A program made the position numbers and the translations under genes. From the NCBI GenBank assembly GCA_934467435.1, contig CAKSLR010000075.1:1-6270 (forward strand): a DNA stretch of 6,270 bases, in the 5' to 3' direction. Below are positions 4,471 through 6,270 of this stretch, in pieces. Source of the DNA: an uncultured Eubacteriales bacterium. Its GTDB lineage: Bacteria > Bacillota > Clostridia > Oscillospirales > CAG-272. The notes below the pieces were generated by a model, which ran no database searches, had not been told where the DNA came from, and worked only from the letters and a program-made list of their open reading frames with translations. How positions within the stretch are numbered: position 1 is the first letter of the stretch; each line of letters opens with the position of its first letter.

Positions 4471-5784
4471 ATGAAAAAATTTGCGTTGATCGGCGCGGGG
4501 AGTTTTGCCTTCACCCGTACCATCGTTCGTGACCTGTTGACCTACCCCGCCTTTTTTGATTGTGAGTTGGCGCTGATGGATATTGACGCGGAAAAACTGG
4601 ATGCCATTGCCGCGTCGGTGAGAAAGATCGTTAGCGAAATGAAAAGCCCTGCCCAAGTTACCGCAACCCTCTCCCGCCAAGAGGCGCTTGCCGGTGCTGA
4701 TGGTGTGCTTTGCACCGTGTTCAACGGCGGCGTGGATGTCTGGCGGCATGAGGTTGAGATCCCGAAACAGTTCGGCGTAGATATCAATATCGGGGATACG
4801 CGCAGCGTATCCGGCATTTTCCGCGCACTGCGCAACATTCCGTTGATGCTGGATATCTGCCGTGACATCAAAACCTACTGCCCCGGCGCAGTATTCCTAA
4901 ATTATACCAATCCCATGGCAATGCTCTGCAAAGCCATGCAGACCTATACGGATGTCGAGGTGACGGGGCTTTGCCACAGTGTGCAGGGTACCATAGAAAT
5001 GCTCGCCTCGTGGCTCGGTATTCCGGTGGCGGAAATCGATTATCTGTGCGCCGGCGTCAATCACCAGGCGTTTTATCTGAAGTTGGAGCGGGAAGGGAAG
5101 GATCTGTACCCGCTTTTGCGCCAAAAGGTCGAACAACCCGAAATTTACCGGCAGGAAATCGTACGGAACGAAATGTTCCGCTACCTCGGCTATTATGTCA
5201 CCGAATCCAGCGGCCACAATTCCGAGTATAACGCTTGGTTCCGCAAACGCCCCGACCTGATCGAAAAGTACTGCTTGCATGGTAGCGGATGGAATCCCGG
5301 TGCGCACCGGTATTCGCTGGATCTGCACATCGAACGGGAGGCACACTGGCGTGAGCAGCTGGCGGAATGGATGAAGAAACCGATTGACCCCAAACGCAGC
5401 AGAGAGTATGCCACAGAAATCTTCAACGCCCGTTTCGGGGATCATACCCCGTTCCGGTTTAACGGGAATGTGCTGAACCGCGGCAGCATTTCCAACCTGC
5501 CGGCGGAATCGTGTGTGGAGATTCCCGTGATCGCCGACCGCGCCGGCATCCATCCGATGATGGTGGGAGAGATGCCCGCACACCTTGCCATTTTGGTGAA
5601 TACGACGACCCGCATCGAAAATCTGGTGGTCGAAGCCGCCATGGAAAAATCACGGCGTAAGGTCTTTGAGGCGGTTGCCATGGATCCGCTTTGCAGCGCG
5701 GTCTGCTCGCTTGCCGAAATCCACGAAATGTGTCGGTTGATTTTTGAAAAGAACGAGGAGCATCTCGGAGATTATAAAGAGTGA
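4471..5784 (+). CDS. melA: GH4 alpha-galactosidase (MelA type), 437 aa
   Basis: A glycoside hydrolase family 4 enzyme: a cytosolic NAD+- and divalent-metal-dependent glycosidase acting by oxidation-elimination rather than the usual two-carboxylate mechanism. The Rossmann start KKFALIGAGSFAFTRTIVRD (2-21) ends its first unit with LMDID (35-39). Asp109 in INIGDT matches the conserved acid of the family, NYTNPMAM (144-151) follows, GLCHSVQGT (166-174) supplies the metal-binding Cys168, and AGVNHQAFYLKL (194-205) the metal-binding His198. MEMFRYLGYYVTESS-like residues (235-247), PKRSREYA (307-314) and CVEIPVI (348-354) agree with E. coli MelA (451 aa), so alpha-galactosidase is preferred over alpha-glucosidase or alpha-galacturonidase. 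The usual GDTLGPGG loop reads GDTRSVSG here. AAGGAG lies 6 nt before ATG 4471. Likely substrates are melibiose or raffinose-type galactosides (inference); no transporter is visible. Confidence 0.85.
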   Translation: MKKFALIGAGSFAFTRTIVRDLLTYPAFFDCELALMDIDAEKLDAIAASVRKIVSEMKSPAQVTATLSRQEALAGADGVLCTVFNGGVDVWRHEVEIPKQFGVDINIGDTRSVSGIFRALRNIPLMLDICRDIKTYCPGAVFLNYTNPMAMLCKAMQTYTDVEVTGLCHSVQGTIEMLASWLGIPVAEIDYLCAGVNHQAFYLKLEREGKDLYPLLRQKVEQPEIYRQEIVRNEMFRYLGYYVTESSGHNSEYNAWFRKRPDLIEKYCLHGSGWNPGAHRYSLDLHIEREAHWREQLAEWMKKPIDPKRSREYATEIFNARFGDHTPFRFNGNVLNRGSISNLPAESCVEIPVIADRAGIHPMMVGEMPAHLAILVNTTTRIENLVVEAAMEKSRRKVFEAVAMDPLCSAVCSLAEIHEMCRLIFEKNEEHLGDYKE

Positions 5785-5787
5785 TCG

Positions 5788-5825
5788 AAAGGGGGCGCCA
5801 ATCGGCGCTCCCTTTTTCTCTTTTG
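5788..5825 (+). terminator. Intrinsic terminator of the GH4 gene
   Basis: A 12-bp stem AAAGGGGGCGCC (5788-5799) / GGCGCTCCCTTT (5804-5815) with one G-U pair and the loop AATC, followed by a T-rich tail. It begins 4 nt after the stop codon, so the downstream beta-helix gene needs its own promoter. Confidence 0.88.
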
Positions 5826-5855
5826 AAAAAATCCACAATTTTTTTCGGAAAAGTG

Positions 5856-5884
5856 TTGCAAAATTTGAACAGATACGCTACAAT
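5856..5884 (+). promoter_or_regulatory. Strong sigma-A promoter of the beta-helix gene
   Basis: TTGCAA (5856-5861), a 17-nt spacer and TACAAT (5879-5884). Upstream A/T tracts (5825-5848) resemble an UP element. Start is expected near 5891, leaving a leader of about 45 nt. Confidence 0.8.
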
Positions 5885-5892
5885 AGGGGCGA

Positions 5893-5907
5893 GCGGTATC
5901 ATACCGC
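5893..5907. promoter_or_regulatory. Perfect palindrome at the transcription start: operator candidate
   Basis: GCGGTAT-C-ATACCGC is a perfect 15-bp inverted repeat beginning 8 bp after the -10, overlapping the expected start site. This position fits a repressor operator. Its 1-nt centre makes a tight RNA hairpin less likely than a DNA-binding site. The regulator is unknown; no repressor gene is in the window. Confidence 0.5.
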
Positions 5908-5934
5908 CAAAAATTTGTAAGGTGGACAGAATTT

Positions 5935-6270
5935 ATGGTATATCGTACAACCAAATACGGCATGGTCGGCGATGGGAAAACGTCGTGCAGCGCCGCGTTG
6001 GAGACTTTGATGGAGAGCGTGCCGGACGGCAGCACGATCTTCTTCCCCGCAGGTACCTACTTTTTTGATCGCCATGTCAACATCCGCAACAAGAAAAAAC
6101 TGACCATTTGCGGTGAGGACGCAACCCTGATGACGCATTTTGCCCCCTGCGGCACAAAGGAAGAGAACAATGACCTTTTCCGCTTCGAAGGTTGTGATGA
6201 TCTTTCAATGCACGATTTCATCATTACGACCGACAACCCCATCGGCATGGCGGGGCGTGTGGTGGCAATC
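5935..6270 (+). CDS. Pectate-lyase-superfamily (beta-helix) protein, N-terminal 112 aa; continues past window
   Basis: The frame from ATG 5935 is open to the window edge. Residues 7-18 (KYGMVGDGKTSC), a following helix (SAALETLMESVP) and DGSTIFFPAGTYFFDRHVNI (31-50) form the hallmark start of pectate-lyase-3/GH28-type right-handed beta-helix proteins, usually written YGAxGDGxTDDTxAL...GGTVYFPAGTY. The next strands, KLTICGEDATLMTHF, LFRFEGCDDLSMHDFIITTD and beyond, show the regular one-turn-per-coil pattern. No signal peptide precedes the domain, so the product is probably cytosolic and may act on oligosaccharides. The ATG follows AAGGTGG by 9 nt. The catalytic region lies outside the window, so lyase, hydrolase or epimerase activity cannot be decided. 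Confidence 0.8.
   Translation, partial: MVYRTTKYGMVGDGKTSCSAALETLMESVPDGSTIFFPAGTYFFDRHVNIRNKKKLTICGEDATLMTHFAPCGTKEENNDLFRFEGCDDLSMHDFIITTDNPIGMAGRVVAI

Overview
The window looks like chromosomal DNA of an endospore-forming Firmicute of the class Clostridia, probably a gut or rumen type; the family cannot be fixed from this sequence. The evidence is CotF-like spore coat proteins behind a forespore sigma-G type promoter, strong AGGAG ribosome binding sites, short intergenic gaps, near-consensus sigma-A promoters, SmpB, and a GH4 glycosidase with a divergent AraC regulator. No phage or transposon genes are visible.

Layout. 1-187: the 3' part of a tRNA-Lys(CUU) followed by two intrinsic terminators. 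188-666: about 480 bases with no convincing gene but with several nested and local hairpins, a candidate structured RNA. 670-1235: a 15-codon leader ORF overlapping the start of a decayed DUF2975 membrane-protein gene (two compensating frameshifts plus an in-frame stop). 1244-1281: a bidirectional terminator. 1349-2272 (minus): a three-gene sporulation operon (a helical-bundle protein, then 61-aa and 93-aa CotF-like proteins, with 12-nt gaps) behind a perfect sigma-G type promoter. 2345-3438 (plus): a sigma-A promoter driving a flavin reductase family protein and smpB. 3410-4300 (minus): an AraC/XylS regulator whose 3' end overlaps the smpB 3' end. 4398-5825 (plus): a divergently transcribed GH4 MelA-type alpha-galactosidase with promoter and terminator. 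5856 to the end: a strong promoter, a palindromic operator candidate, and the N-terminal 112 codons of a pectate-lyase-like beta-helix protein that runs off the window.

How the parts fit. The right third reads as a carbohydrate-utilisation locus: AraC sensor, cytosolic NAD/metal-dependent glycosidase, and a beta-helix protein of the pectate-lyase superfamily, pointing to plant-type galactosides or pectic side chains (inference). The middle combines a forespore-expressed structural operon with a housekeeping unit on back-to-back promoters. The strongest candidate for something undescribed is the gene-free structured stretch between the tRNA and the DUF2975 remnant, with a hairpin at its end that masks the ribosome binding site of the leader ORF.
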